41,998 bases of DNA from assembly GCA_017623335.1 (NCBI GenBank), contig JAGAPI010000050.1, positions 1 through 41,998 of the forward strand, in the 5' to 3' direction. The notes under the pieces were generated by a model that was not told the origin of the DNA, searched no databases, and saw only the letters and a program-made list of their open reading frames with translations. Below are positions 1 to 7,256 of this stretch, in pieces (within the stretch, counting starts at the first letter, position 1; each line of letters opens with the position of its first letter). The translations under genes and the position numbers were made by a program. Source of the DNA: Prevotella sp. (GTDB lineage Bacteria; Bacteroidota; Bacteroidia; Bacteroidales; Bacteroidaceae).

Positions 1-2
1 AC

Positions 3-110
3 AATGAAGACGAGGTGAGAGAAGTGGCGCACGACATATACAGGAAATACGCCTCCCTGCTTAAGGAACTCGACTTGAAACTGGAGAAAGAGAAAAACAA
101 TCTAAAATAA
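3..110 (+). CDS. C-terminal end of a probable HEPN / nucleotidyltransferase-substrate-binding protein (partial)
   Basis: An open frame enters from the left edge and stops with TAA at 108-110, giving 35 visible residues that are helical, charged and Lys/Glu-rich (it contains EVAHDIYRKYASLLKELD). It ends 11 bp before the ATG of a minimal nucleotidyltransferase. HEPN-family (HI0074-like) partners of such nucleotidyltransferases commonly lie directly upstream and end in a similar amphipathic helix. The assignment therefore rests mainly on position and on the helix pattern; the catalytic part is outside the window. Confidence 0.45.
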   Translation, partial: NEDEVREVAHDIYRKYASLLKELDLKLEKEKNNLK

Positions 111-121
111 TATTGACAAAT

Positions 122-424
122 ATGTATGGATTGAGTGACACGACAATAAATGACCTGCGTAATGTGTTTGGAAAATTTCCAAACATAAAAAAAGTAGTGA
201 TTTTCGGCTCACGGGCAAAAGGCAACTACCATGAAGGCTCCGATATTGACCTCGCAATAATCGGCAATAATATCAACACCGCACAAATATCAGACATATA
301 CCTAAACATTGAAGATTTAGGATTATTGTATAAGGTCGATATCTTAGATTACAACAAATATAAAGACACCCCTATTGGTGAGCATATTGCAAGAGTCGCA
401 AAACCACTTTATACAAATAATTAA
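122..424 (+). CDS. minimal nucleotidyltransferase (MNT) domain protein
   Basis: A protein of about 100 residues with the pol-beta-type nucleotidyltransferase signature GSRAKG followed by SDIDLAI, the glycine-serine motif plus metal-binding Asp-x-Asp. A third acidic position is likely in the later strand KVDILD. Family members are usually the MNT half of HEPN-MNT toxin-antitoxin pairs, where the MNT protein adenylylates the HEPN RNase; the upstream partial gene fits the HEPN half. The ATG at 122 is chosen; an in-frame TTG at 113 would add three residues. Role as an antitoxin is inference from family and neighbour. It could also be an orphan pair carried passively at the edge of the polysaccharide locus. 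Confidence 0.8.
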   Translation: MYGLSDTTINDLRNVFGKFPNIKKVVIFGSRAKGNYHEGSDIDLAIIGNNINTAQISDIYLNIEDLGLLYKVDILDYNKYKDTPIGEHIARVAKPLYTNN

Positions 425-534
425 TGAAATAAGCCTCAACTTCAGCATGCTGCGCAACATACGGCACATAAAGAAAGACAACCACGACTTTCTGCACACC
501 AACCACGGTAATGTCCAATTTTTCTAAAAAAAAT

Positions 535-565
535 TTTGCTGAATAAAATATATTTTGTACTTTTG
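535..565 (+). promoter_or_regulatory. Bacteroidota-type promoter for the small antitoxin-like gene
   Basis: TTTG at 535-538, 19 bp, then TACTTTTG at 558-565. This fits the Bacteroidota sigma-ABfr pattern TTTG-N19-21-TAnnTTTG and would place the transcript start about 12 to 15 nt before the ATG at 584. Confidence 0.65.
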
Positions 566-583
566 CAAAAATATTATATAATT

Positions 584-742
584 ATGAGAACATCAACAAT
601 AGAGCACGAGGCAGAATCGGAAGAGTATATCAGTAAGGAAGAGATTCTTGCCGGCATCCGTCAGGGATTAATGGAGGTCAAGGAAGCACGTGAGAAGGGA
701 ATAAAACTCCAGACCTTACAGGAGTTAATAGATGAACTTTAG
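584..742 (+). CDS. small antitoxin-like protein
   Basis: A 52-residue acidic, helical protein starting MRTSTIEHEAES and ending LQTLQELIDEL. The middle (KEEILAGIRQGLMEVKEAREKG) resembles the short antitoxins that accompany RelE/ParE-type toxins in Bacteroidales, which share an 'EVKxAxxGKxKxQTxxELLNEL'-like tail. The ATG at 584 sits 18 nt behind the promoter -7 element; the frame extends upstream without stop to 536, but that part overlaps the promoter. An ATG for the expected toxin overlaps the end of this gene at 732, but that frame is broken (see next entry). Function is inference from tail similarity and arrangement; no DNA-binding fold is recognised with certainty. Confidence 0.6.
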   Translation: MRTSTIEHEAESEEYISKEEILAGIRQGLMEVKEAREKGIKLQTLQELIDEL

Positions 743-785
743 CATAGTTTTTCTATATCCAAAGAGGAATTATTTGAAATATTAA
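732..785 (+). pseudogene. remnant of a RelE/ParE-type toxin gene start
   Basis: An ATG at 732 overlaps the last 11 bases of the antitoxin-like gene, the usual TA arrangement. It reads MNFSIVFLYPKRNYLKY and then stops with TAA at 783-785. The pattern 'MNF-hydrophobic strand-K/R-x-x-LK' resembles the first strand and helix of Bacteroidales RelE-like toxins, which are about 100 residues long. Nothing toxin-like follows in any frame before the flippase gene, so if this is a toxin relic nearly all of it has been deleted. The identification rests on 17 residues and on position. Confidence 0.35.
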
Positions 786-841
786 AGGCACTTGACCTTT
801 AAATTATCTTTTTTGCAACCTTGCTGCCAAAAACTAAACCA

Positions 842-2377
842 ATGTCAGAGTCAAGAGTACATAAAAGCCTGCTGAACGCCAAAGTGAATTTGGTGTTCTA
901 CTTTTTGTCTCTATTCTTCGCATTCTTCTCAAGAAAGATATTCCTCGACTGCCTCGGCGCCGAGTTCATCGGACTCACGGGAACGCTCGGCAACATCCTC
1001 GGGTATCTTAACCTTGCTGAACTTGGTGTTGGTGGCGCAATTAGCTTTTTTCTTTTTAAACCAATACAATCACACGACTGTAAAAAGATAAACGAAATAA
1101 TCTCAGTGTTTGGATACTTATATCACAAAATCGGCCTTATCATTCTATCGGCAGGTATAATCATCAGCTGTTTTTTCCCTTTTTTCTTTGCAAAGGAAGA
1201 AATCAGTTTAGGCATTGTGTATTTCGCCTTTTATTCCTTCCTCGGCAGCTCGCTCATCGGCTACTTCATCAACTATCGTCAAATATTGCTAACCGCAGAC
1301 CAAAAGAACTATGTTGTAGCCATCTACTTTCAGTCAGCAGGCTTAGTGAAGATTGCATTACAGATACTTCTCGCATTTTATTACCGAAATCTTTATGTAT
1401 GGGTTGCCATTGAATTTGTGTTTGGACTTATCGGCTGTGCTGTGCTCAACTGGAAGATAAATAAGGAATATCCTTGGCTCAAAAGCAATATTGGCTCAGG
1501 CAAACTTCTATTAAAGAAGTATCCTGGTATTTTAACAAACACCAAGCAAATTTTCATACACAAAATAAAAGATTTCATTCTTATGCATAGTGATGAAATT
1601 ATGGTATATGCGTTTGTCTCATTAAAAATGGTTGCATATTACAATAATTACACCATGATAATTTCCAAATTATCCCAACTTTTCACTAATGCATTAGACA
1701 GTGTCAGGGCAGGTGTAGGAAATTTAGTGGCAGAGAACAACAAGGAAAACATAAAAAAAGTTTTCTGGGAATTGATGGCAATAAGATATTTTATTGCAGG
1801 TTTAATGTGCTTTACCATATTCTATTTTTTGGAACCTTTTATTTCCCTATGGATTGGTCCTCAATACATATTAGAAAAACAAATACTAATATTGCTTTTA
1901 ATTAATTTATACATAATGCAAAGTCGGGGTGTCGTAGATATCTTCAATCATGCATACGGTCTATATGCTGACACATGGTCTGCGTGGACTGAATTAATTA
2001 TAAATGTATCTATAACCATTATCGTGGGCATGAAATATGGTATTATTGGTATTCTTTTAGGTAAACTGGTAAGTGTATTCATAATAGTTGTATTATGGAA
2101 ACCCTACTATTTATTCAGTCAAGGATTTAAATTACCTATCTCACATTATTGGAAAGGCGTTTTAAGATATCATATAATATTTATATTATCATTTACTGGA
2201 ACATATTTCATCGTTAAAATATTCTCACTGTCAGTAGAGAGTTCGCTATATAAGCTTATTCTGTATGGAGGATTAATAACATTAATATATTTAACAATAA
2301 ACATACCCTTACTTTTCTTTGTGGGATATGGGACAAAAGATTTTGTAAAACGATTTAAAACAACAAACAAATTATAA
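842..2377 (+). CDS. wzx: Wzx-type polysaccharide flippase (oligosaccharide translocase, PST family)
   Basis: A 511-residue, very hydrophobic protein with about 12 to 14 predicted membrane helices, starting MSESRVHKSLLNAKVNL. The N-terminal stretch with FFSRKIFLDCLGAEFIGLTG and LNLAELGVGGAI is typical of Bacteroidales capsule and O-antigen flippases of the MATE/MOP superfamily. It would move undecaprenyl-linked repeat units across the inner membrane. The ATG at 842 gives the conserved 'SRxxKSLLNAKxNLxFYF' start; a TTG at 821 is possible but unlikely. It lies 5 bp before the GT11 gene, with the same low GC content as the next two genes, which suggests that the three were acquired together. No convincing promoter is seen directly upstream. 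Confidence 0.88.
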   Translation: MSESRVHKSLLNAKVNLVFYFLSLFFAFFSRKIFLDCLGAEFIGLTGTLGNILGYLNLAELGVGGAISFFLFKPIQSHDCKKINEIISVFGYLYHKIGLIILSAGIIISCFFPFFFAKEEISLGIVYFAFYSFLGSSLIGYFINYRQILLTADQKNYVVAIYFQSAGLVKIALQILLAFYYRNLYVWVAIEFVFGLIGCAVLNWKINKEYPWLKSNIGSGKLLLKKYPGILTNTKQIFIHKIKDFILMHSDEIMVYAFVSLKMVAYYNNYTMIISKLSQLFTNALDSVRAGVGNLVAENNKENIKKVFWELMAIRYFIAGLMCFTIFYFLEPFISLWIGPQYILEKQILILLLINLYIMQSRGVVDIFNHAYGLYADTWSAWTELIINVSITIIVGMKYGIIGILLGKLVSVFIIVVLWKPYYLFSQGFKLPISHYWKGVLRYHIIFILSFTGTYFIVKIFSLSVESSLYKLILYGGLITLIYLTINIPLLFFVGYGTKDFVKRFKTTNKL

Positions 2378-2382
2378 AACAT

Positions 2383-3261
2383 ATGGTATACGTAGAACTA
2401 ACAGACAGATTGGGAAACAATCTATTTCAAATTGCTGCGGCTGCATCTTTAGCCAGCTATAACAATACAAATTATGCAGCATATATAAGTGACTTTATAC
2501 TACCTAATGGACAGAAATTGGAAACATCGATAAATGCATACAAAAATAATATTTTGCGGAATGTATCCTTTATAAAGGACATGCCAACAGACATTATCAA
2601 ATATGAACAAGATGGATTCAACTATTCACCTTTACCATATCATGACAGAATTTATTTGAAGGGATATTTTCAAAGCGAAAAGTTTTTTAATAAAGAATTA
2701 GTACGCAATTTATTCTCTATAGATGAAGATACATATAAATATATAAACAATAAATATGGCTATCTGTTGAAAAAAGAAGTCATTTCATTACATGTTAGAA
2801 GAGGTGACTACGTTTATAGACCAAGAAGACAAAGACTATGCAGTCTGACCTATTATAAAAATGCTATTCGATATTTTGGAAAAGACAAGTTGTTTTTGAT
2901 ATTGAGTGATGATATTGAATGGTGTAAAGCGCATTTTAAAGGAAAAAATTTCATTTATTCCGACCAAGAAAGCGCCATTGTTGATTTATATCTTCAAACT
3001 TTATGCACCCACAATATCATCAGTAACTCAACTTTTAGCTGGTGGGGAGCATGGTTAAACAACAATAAGAATAAAGTTGTTATAGCCCCTAAACAATGGT
3101 TTGGAAAACATTTAAGTCATTATAAAACAGAAGACATGATACCCGAAACATGGATTCGCTTAAACAATCCAAGAAGTCTATCCATTATATTAAGAGCATT
3201 CAAATATGACGTATTAGATTTTTTTGACAGAACAAGAGGAATAAACAAATTTAGAGGATAA
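2383..3261 (+). CDS. GT11 family glycosyltransferase, probable alpha-1,2-fucosyltransferase
   Basis: A 292-residue protein with the two GT11 hallmarks: an N-terminal GNNLFQIAAAASLA segment (residues 11-24) and the HVRRGDY motif (137-143), the GDP-fucose-binding peptide of alpha-1,2 and alpha-1,6 fucosyltransferases. A third family block, SNSTFSWWGAWL, lies near residue 214. Length matches the family. It probably adds L-fucose (or a related GDP-sugar) to a capsule or O-antigen repeat unit on the cytoplasmic face of the membrane. No GDP-fucose synthesis genes (gmd, fcl or fkp) are present in the window, so the donor must come from elsewhere. The start is 5 bp after the flippase stop; the next gene starts 3 bp after its stop, so the genes are co-transcribed. 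The acceptor is not predictable. Confidence 0.88.
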   Translation: MVYVELTDRLGNNLFQIAAAASLASYNNTNYAAYISDFILPNGQKLETSINAYKNNILRNVSFIKDMPTDIIKYEQDGFNYSPLPYHDRIYLKGYFQSEKFFNKELVRNLFSIDEDTYKYINNKYGYLLKKEVISLHVRRGDYVYRPRRQRLCSLTYYKNAIRYFGKDKLFLILSDDIEWCKAHFKGKNFIYSDQESAIVDLYLQTLCTHNIISNSTFSWWGAWLNNNKNKVVIAPKQWFGKHLSHYKTEDMIPETWIRLNNPRSLSIILRAFKYDVLDFFDRTRGINKFRG

Positions 3262-3264
3262 AAT

Positions 3265-4227
3265 ATGGATACCATTATACTAAGTATTATCGTCCCCGTA
3301 TATAATGTAGAAAAATACCTTATCAATTGCATTGATTCAATATTAAACCAATCAATAAATTGTGAAATAATTTTAGTTGATGACGGGTCTACTGACAATT
3401 GCGGCGCTATATGCGACCAATATGTAAAATCAGACAAACGGGTTAAAGTTATTCACAAGAAAAACGGAGGGCTCAGTTCTGCAAGAAATGCTGGACTGGA
3501 TATTGCTGAAGGCAAATACATAACATTTGTTGATTCCGACGATTCCATTTCTCCTAATACTTATTCAGAGAACATAAAATATATGGAAGAACATGAGGAT
3601 ATAGATATATTGGAGTTTCCAACATACTGGAATTACGGAACAGATAAGGCAAATTTGCAAATAATGGGTCCATTAACTTTTTGTGGTGAAGAAGAAATAT
3701 TCACAAACTGGTGGAGAGGAAACCCAATCACTCCTGCTGTATGGAATAAGCTCTACAGACATAACATTTTTGACAATATACGTTTCCCTGAGAATCATGT
3801 TTTCGAAGACCTTTATTTAATTACCGATTTCTCAGAGGTAGCAAAAAAAATATATATATCAACATCTGGTATATATTATTATTTCCTGCGCAAAAACTCT
3901 ATCTCAAATTGCAAATATTCCTTCAATAAACATATAGACCATTTTACATCACAATTTAAGAATTATAAGAAGCTATACAACTATCAGAATTTAAAAAAAG
4001 AAAGAGTTGTTGCATTTATGAGAGTTTTTCAACGATTAATTACCACAAAAAAAGAATATCCCGATGCAAACATTTCAAATTATTATAACCAATTACGACA
4101 ATATTCTCCATCATGGCGAGATATAAGAAATAGTAATATATGCATAAAAGAAAAATTGCGAATATCATTTTTAAAAATTGTCGGATTAAACATATATACA
4201 TCATTCTGTAAAAGACAACAAATTTGA
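3265..4227 (+). CDS. GT2 family glycosyltransferase
   Basis: A 320-residue GT-A fold enzyme. The N-terminus has the family hallmark SIIVPVYNVEKYL, then the nucleotide-binding VDDGSTD (38-44), the GLSSARNAGL segment (69-78) and the metal-binding DSDD (90-93). The C-terminal 100 residues are Tyr/Lys-rich and variable, as usual for acceptor-specific parts. It should transfer a sugar from a nucleotide donor during repeat-unit assembly. It is the last gene of the AT-rich flippase-GT11-GT2 run and ends 4 bp from the stop of the opposing esterase gene, leaving no room for a separate terminator. Donor and acceptor are unknown. Confidence 0.9.
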   Translation: MDTIILSIIVPVYNVEKYLINCIDSILNQSINCEIILVDDGSTDNCGAICDQYVKSDKRVKVIHKKNGGLSSARNAGLDIAEGKYITFVDSDDSISPNTYSENIKYMEEHEDIDILEFPTYWNYGTDKANLQIMGPLTFCGEEEIFTNWWRGNPITPAVWNKLYRHNIFDNIRFPENHVFEDLYLITDFSEVAKKIYISTSGIYYYFLRKNSISNCKYSFNKHIDHFTSQFKNYKKLYNYQNLKKERVVAFMRVFQRLITTKKEYPDANISNYYNQLRQYSPSWRDIRNSNICIKEKLRISFLKIVGLNIYTSFCKRQQI

Positions 4228-4231
4228 CAAT

Positions 4232-5515
4232 CTACAGTCCTTTCTCAAAGAAATAGCACCAGTTGGCGACATCAAACCTCCTGCCATTCACTGTGCATTT
4301 TACATTCTTGCCCTGACTATCACGCAGATTGCCGCGCGGTCCGCTTTTCCGTCCACTTTTCCAGTGGTCGCCGTTGCAGCCATAGCGGACAACGGCGTTT
4401 TTCATTGTTGACTTATCGTCGTCACATACAAGATAGATTTTATTATTTCTCAGCAGCACCTCATGAAGAATGTTGGTATTGGTGCTGTCGATGACACTGA
4501 AGCCATAATTGGAGACTTTCGTAACCGTGACGGTGTCGAGCTGCAGCGGCTTGCAAGGAATATTGAACGAGACAATAAGCGTGTCGGCACTACGGCGGAT
4601 ATTCTCCGGCTGTAAGCCCTCAAAGCTCTGTCCTTTTAACAGACGGCAAAGAGTAAGCCCCTCAAGATAACCCATACGATACTGCCCCTCACCATCGATA
4701 TGGACATATTCACGCATGACATTATACGGATAGACTGGTCCGCTTGCGTGAAAATGCTTGTTATTGGAAATCAGCTGGCGCTGTGCCTCAGGCACACGCA
4801 TCTGCTTGCATTGATAAGCATTCATTATGAATGAGTCACGGGAAAGCGACAAGCAGTTTGTCTGATACAGGATACATTCCACAGAGCGGCTCTGGCGCGT
4901 TATCTTCTTGACATCACGCTCAAAATCCTCACGGAACCGCTGTAAAAGTGAAGAATAATCCTTGCCAGTCTCCCACACAAGATCGTTTTCTCCCTGCATC
5001 CAGCATATCGCAGGCACCTCTACCCTACAGCCCATTGATGCAGCCTTGTCGTATGCCATCCTCAGCTCTGTCATCAGTTTCTCGTATGCAGGAGAGTCAG
5101 AGCCTAAATATTCTATTCCCGTTTCTCCCTGTCCTGCGGGAAACGTACACAGATAGACATTGTCACCTAACCCAGCATCTACAAAAGCCTTGCCCAAGCC
5201 ATACACGGATGTCTCAAACTGGCGGTTCTTGCTGTGCAGTATTCTTTTTACCCGTTGCTTCAGGAGAGTTAAAGCAAAATATCCGAATTTCTCGTCCATG
5301 TATTGTGTCTTGACATGATGGAGTGTCGAGTCGCCATAATGTGCAAAATCAGTCACAGGCTGCGCCTCCTCGCCGAGAGCAAGGCTCTGCCCATAGACAG
5401 GAACAATATAGACTATGCTCCCTTCTGTCAACCTGTCGTGTCTGAACTCGTCAACATATAAATAAGCGAGGGCAGCCACGATTAAAACAAATGAAGCTAA
5501 AAATATTTTCTTCAT
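4232..5515 (-). CDS. membrane-anchored SGNH / sialate O-acetylesterase-like carbohydrate esterase
   Basis: A 427-residue protein starting MKKIFLASFVLIVAALAYLY, an N-terminal signal anchor. The mature part has the block I motif YGQSLALGEEA (nucleophile Ser44), CWMQGENDL (171-179) matching the 'W-x-Q-G-E' block of the sialate O-acetylesterase/DUF303 group, and EYVHIDGEGQY (His272) as the likely catalytic His. It probably removes acetyl or similar ester groups from a surface or host glycan at the cell envelope. The start is chosen by the anchor sequence; the frame extends 22 codons further through the promoter. It is transcribed alone against the flippase operon, from a consensus promoter. The exact ester substrate is unknown. 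Confidence 0.8.
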   Translation of the reverse strand: MKKIFLASFVLIVAALAYLYVDEFRHDRLTEGSIVYIVPVYGQSLALGEEAQPVTDFAHYGDSTLHHVKTQYMDEKFGYFALTLLKQRVKRILHSKNRQFETSVYGLGKAFVDAGLGDNVYLCTFPAGQGETGIEYLGSDSPAYEKLMTELRMAYDKAASMGCRVEVPAICWMQGENDLVWETGKDYSSLLQRFREDFERDVKKITRQSRSVECILYQTNCLSLSRDSFIMNAYQCKQMRVPEAQRQLISNNKHFHASGPVYPYNVMREYVHIDGEGQYRMGYLEGLTLCRLLKGQSFEGLQPENIRRSADTLIVSFNIPCKPLQLDTVTVTKVSNYGFSVIDSTNTNILHEVLLRNNKIYLVCDDDKSTMKNAVVRYGCNGDHWKSGRKSGPRGNLRDSQGKNVKCTVNGRRFDVANWCYFFEKGL

Positions 5516-5519
5516 TTTG

Positions 5520-5551
5520 CAAAGGTAAAAAGAAATTTCGACATTACCAAA
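5520..5551 (-). promoter_or_regulatory. consensus promoter of the SGNH esterase, abutting its start codon
   Basis: Read on the minus strand: TTTG (5551-5548), exactly 20 bp, TACCTTTG (5527-5520). The ATG begins at 5515, only four bases after the -7 element, so the mRNA would be leaderless or nearly so. Confidence 0.75.
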
Positions 5552-5704
5552 TGTTTCTGGATTTTTTGAACAAATCTTCACAAATTTGCATAGAAAATCC
5601 CAGCCCGTGGTGCCTCACGGCTTGCCTTCAGTGAGGAGTGAGGAGTGGGGAGTGAGGAGTTACTCTGCGCAGCCAACTGAGCACTCATAACTCCACACTC
5701 CTAA

Positions 5705-6130
5705 CTAAATGCTGAACTTGATGTCGCTGAGCCACTTTTTCACGTCGAAGCAGGGGCATGCTTTCCTGACCCACGGCAGGTCGCGGTGACCGATGATGAG
5801 GGCGTCGGGATAGTCGGTGCAGAGGCTCTCGAGGAGCGCGCGCATGGTGGCTTTCTGGGCTGGCGTGCGGGTGTCGGCGGGACGCCCGTTGGCGTCGAGA
5901 CCGCCCTCGTAGCAGATGCCGATGCTGTGGGCGTTGTAGCGGCGGGCGTGGGCGCCGGGCTCGCTCTCGGGACGGCAGGGATAGAGCATGCCGTCGCGGG
6001 TGATGTAGTAGTGGTAGCCTACTGACTTAAATCCCCGTGCCTTGTGGCACGCCTCGAGGTCGTCGAAGGTGAAGCTGCGGTCGGCACGGGTAGCCGAGCA
6101 GTGGATGATGATAAGGTCGATTTTACGCAT
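5705..6130 (-). CDS. N-acetylmuramoyl-L-alanine amidase (Amidase_2, T7-lysozyme type)
   Basis: A 141-residue single-domain zinc amidase without signal peptide. Visible metal ligands are His10 in IIIHCSAT, His115 in IIGHRDLP and a Cys in KACPCFDV (125-127). GYHYYITRDG (38-47) and NAHSIGICYEGG are the substrate-cleft blocks. Family enzymes cut the bond between MurNAc and the stem peptide. In Bacteroidales this compact phage-like amidase recurs beside a 'smalltalk' peptide, an HU-like protein and a VirE-type primase, which is the order seen here. Lack of a signal peptide suggests it needs lysis, a holin-like partner or phage-like release to reach peptidoglycan; the 34-residue membrane peptide upstream is a candidate, but this is inference. 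Confidence 0.9.
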   Translation of the reverse strand: MRKIDLIIIHCSATRADRSFTFDDLEACHKARGFKSVGYHYYITRDGMLYPCRPESEPGAHARRYNAHSIGICYEGGLDANGRPADTRTPAQKATMRALLESLCTDYPDALIIGHRDLPWVRKACPCFDVKKWLSDIKFSI

Positions 6131-6165
6131 AACGATAAATTTTTAAAGGTTAATAATATAGCTTC

Positions 6166-6253
6166 TGTAGGGCCGCAACCTGTTGCGGCCGAATCAACGG
6201 CAGGTGTTGCGCAATCGTAACGGCAGGCGGCTGCAACAGGTTGCAGCCCTACA
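6166..6253. repeat. two head-to-head copies of a dispersed GCAACCTGTTGC palindromic repeat
   Basis: TGTAGGGCCGCAACCTGTTG at 6166-6185, continuing to GCGGCC, and the inverted copy at 6229-6253 ending in CAGCCCTACA. Each copy contains its own dyad (GCAAC-CT-GTTGC), and the two copies pair with each other over about 24 bp. A third copy lies at 29510-29533. It fills the 131-bp gap between the amidase and smalltalk genes, where no gene is seen. Confidence 0.75.
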
Positions 6254-6261
6254 TAGGGGCA

Positions 6262-6366
6262 TCACATGCAGCTCTGCACTGCGAAGGTGCTGACGATGGC
6301 GGTGAGCACGGTGATGATGAGGTTGATTACCTTCTTCCAGGTGTCTTTCTTTGGTGTTGAACTCAT
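6262..6366 (-). CDS. smalltalk-type small membrane peptide
   Basis: A 34-codon frame on the minus strand that begins MSSTPKKDTWKK, continues with the hydrophobic segment VINLIITVLTAIVSTFAV and ends QSCM. The layout (Lys/Trp-containing head, one membrane helix or lipoprotein-like stretch, Ser-Cys near the C-terminus) is that of the very short 'smalltalk protein' family of Bacteroidales, which sits between the amidase and the HU-like gene, exactly as here. The function is unknown. Possible roles are holin or spanin-like helper of the amidase, or membrane-stress peptide. Recognition is by composition and position, not by a measured alignment. Confidence 0.75.
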   Translation of the reverse strand: MSSTPKKDTWKKVINLIITVLTAIVSTFAVQSCM

Positions 6367-6516
6367 GATAATTAAATTTTAAGGTTAATACTTAGTGAGA
6401 GCGGTGAGCCGGAGGTCCTTATATGGCGGTGATATGGATGTTGTAATCATGCTGTGATGAAACTTGGGTGCCATAGGTGCCTCCCTGTCCCAACCGCTCA
6501 CTCACTGATTAGCGGT

Positions 6517-7002
6517 TTACCACTCCTCGTTGCCGCTGCCGCCGCTGCCGGGGTCCTCGGGAGTTGTTGGGGTGGTGGCAGGCTCCTCCTCACGGCGCGG
6601 GCTCTTGTAGTCGGGGCTCTCGATGAGGGTGGCTCCCTTGAGGTTGTCGATGGTGAACTCGCCGGTGGCGCGGGCGTTGAGGTGAACGTTGGTGATGTTC
6701 TTCTGCACGGTCCATTCCTTGGCGTCAGCCTCGCCTTTCGACTTCACCTTGAGCGAGAAGATGGCGAGGTCGTTGATTTTCACCTTGAAGCCCTCGAGCA
6801 CCTTCTCCTTGATGCAGGAGACCATGTCGGTGAGGATGCCTCGGATGAGCCCCTTGGAGTAAGGGCTGTTGTGCTCCGACATGTGCTTGGCGAGGTCGTC
6901 GAGCTCCATTATCGGGTTCTCGTGTCTCACCTGTCCGTACCAGAGTTTCTCACCCTCCACCTTGGGGTTACGGAGCTTTACTAACTGAAATTTTAATGCC
7001 AT
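6517..7002 (-). CDS. HU-like DNA-binding protein (HU-HIG type)
   Basis: A 161-residue protein starting MALKFQLVKLRNP. Residues about 1-125 follow the Bacteroidales HU-HIG pattern: a beta-rich start with GEKLWYGQVRHENPI, then the helical dimer part MELDDLAKHMSEHNSPYSKGLIRGILTDM, then IKEKVLEGFKVKINDLAIFSLKVKS. The last 35 residues are a Pro/Thr/Gly/Glu-rich tail (TTPTTPEDPGSGG), probably disordered. It should bend or coat DNA; the cassette setting next to a primase suggests a role in element replication or regulation. The gene has an unusually repeat-rich leader (7053-7134) and its own -7 box. The paralogue at 32718 shares the AKHMxEHN and KINDLAIF-like segments. Confidence 0.85.
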   Translation of the reverse strand: MALKFQLVKLRNPKVEGEKLWYGQVRHENPIMELDDLAKHMSEHNSPYSKGLIRGILTDMVSCIKEKVLEGFKVKINDLAIFSLKVKSKGEADAKEWTVQKNITNVHLNARATGEFTIDNLKGATLIESPDYKSPRREEEPATTPTTPEDPGSGGSGNEEW

Positions 7003-7052
7003 AACGTTTTGTGTTTAAATGGTTAATACTAAGGTTTTTTCTCGCATCACCA

Positions 7053-7129
7053 AACGACTCGTCTGCGGCTCTGAACGATACGTTTCCGCGGCTGAACGAT
7101 ACGTTTGCAACCGTGAACGATACGTTTGT
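7053..7129. repeat. four 21-bp direct repeats in the leader of the HU-like gene
   Basis: The core AACGATACGTT recurs at 7074, 7095 and 7116, each time preceded by TG, and a degenerate copy (AACGACTCGTC) starts at 7053; the period is exactly 21 bp. Each core has dyad symmetry, AACG then three bases then CGTT. The array lies between the putative transcript start (about 7133) and the HU start codon at 7002, so it is transcribed. Confidence 0.8.
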
Positions 7130-7139
7130 GATTCTAATG

Positions 7140-7147
7140 CAAAGGTA
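7140..7147 (-). promoter_or_regulatory. -7 promoter element for the HU-smalltalk-amidase unit
   Basis: Minus-strand TACCTTTG, followed by C. No TTTG is found at the usual 19-21 bp upstream; instead four 10-bp repeats occupy 7165-7204, which suggests an activator-dependent promoter. Confidence 0.55.
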
Positions 7148-7164
7148 CGAAATTTCAAATCGCC

Positions 7165-7204
7165 AAGTGGACTGAAGTGGACGCAAGTGGACTGAAGTGG
7201 ACGA
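7165..7204. repeat. four AAGTGGAC direct repeats with 10-bp period
   Basis: AAGTGGAC starts at 7165, 7175, 7185 and 7195, separated by TG, GC and TG. One copy per helical turn on the same face of DNA, just upstream of the HU-gene -7 element, is typical of a protein-binding array. It lies between the DUF4248 stop (7257) and the promoter. Confidence 0.85.
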
Positions 7205-7256
7205 TAAAGTTGAAAAAAGTTGCAACAAGTCAAAGAGCGCTGTGATGAGAGGCGGA

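Noticed and set aside
447..527. 27-codon frame starting MLRNIRHIKKDNHDFLHTN
   Set aside because: No promoter, short, and no recognisable family; it may be a gene remnant but cannot be supported.
805..816. TATCTTTTTTGC as promoter of the flippase gene
   Set aside because: The spacing inside the -7 element is wrong by several T and the -33 TTTG is 28 bp away.
5630..5662. GAGGAGTGAGGAGTGGGGAGT-type short repeats (also near 29384 and 40219)
   Set aside because: Simple purine-rich low-complexity sequence common in Bacteroidales gaps; no constant unit or position.
6390..6516. Possible hairpin between smalltalk and HU-like genes (GTGAGAGCGGTGAG with CCGCTCACTCAC)
   Set aside because: Imperfect pairing over a long loop and no T-tract on either strand.
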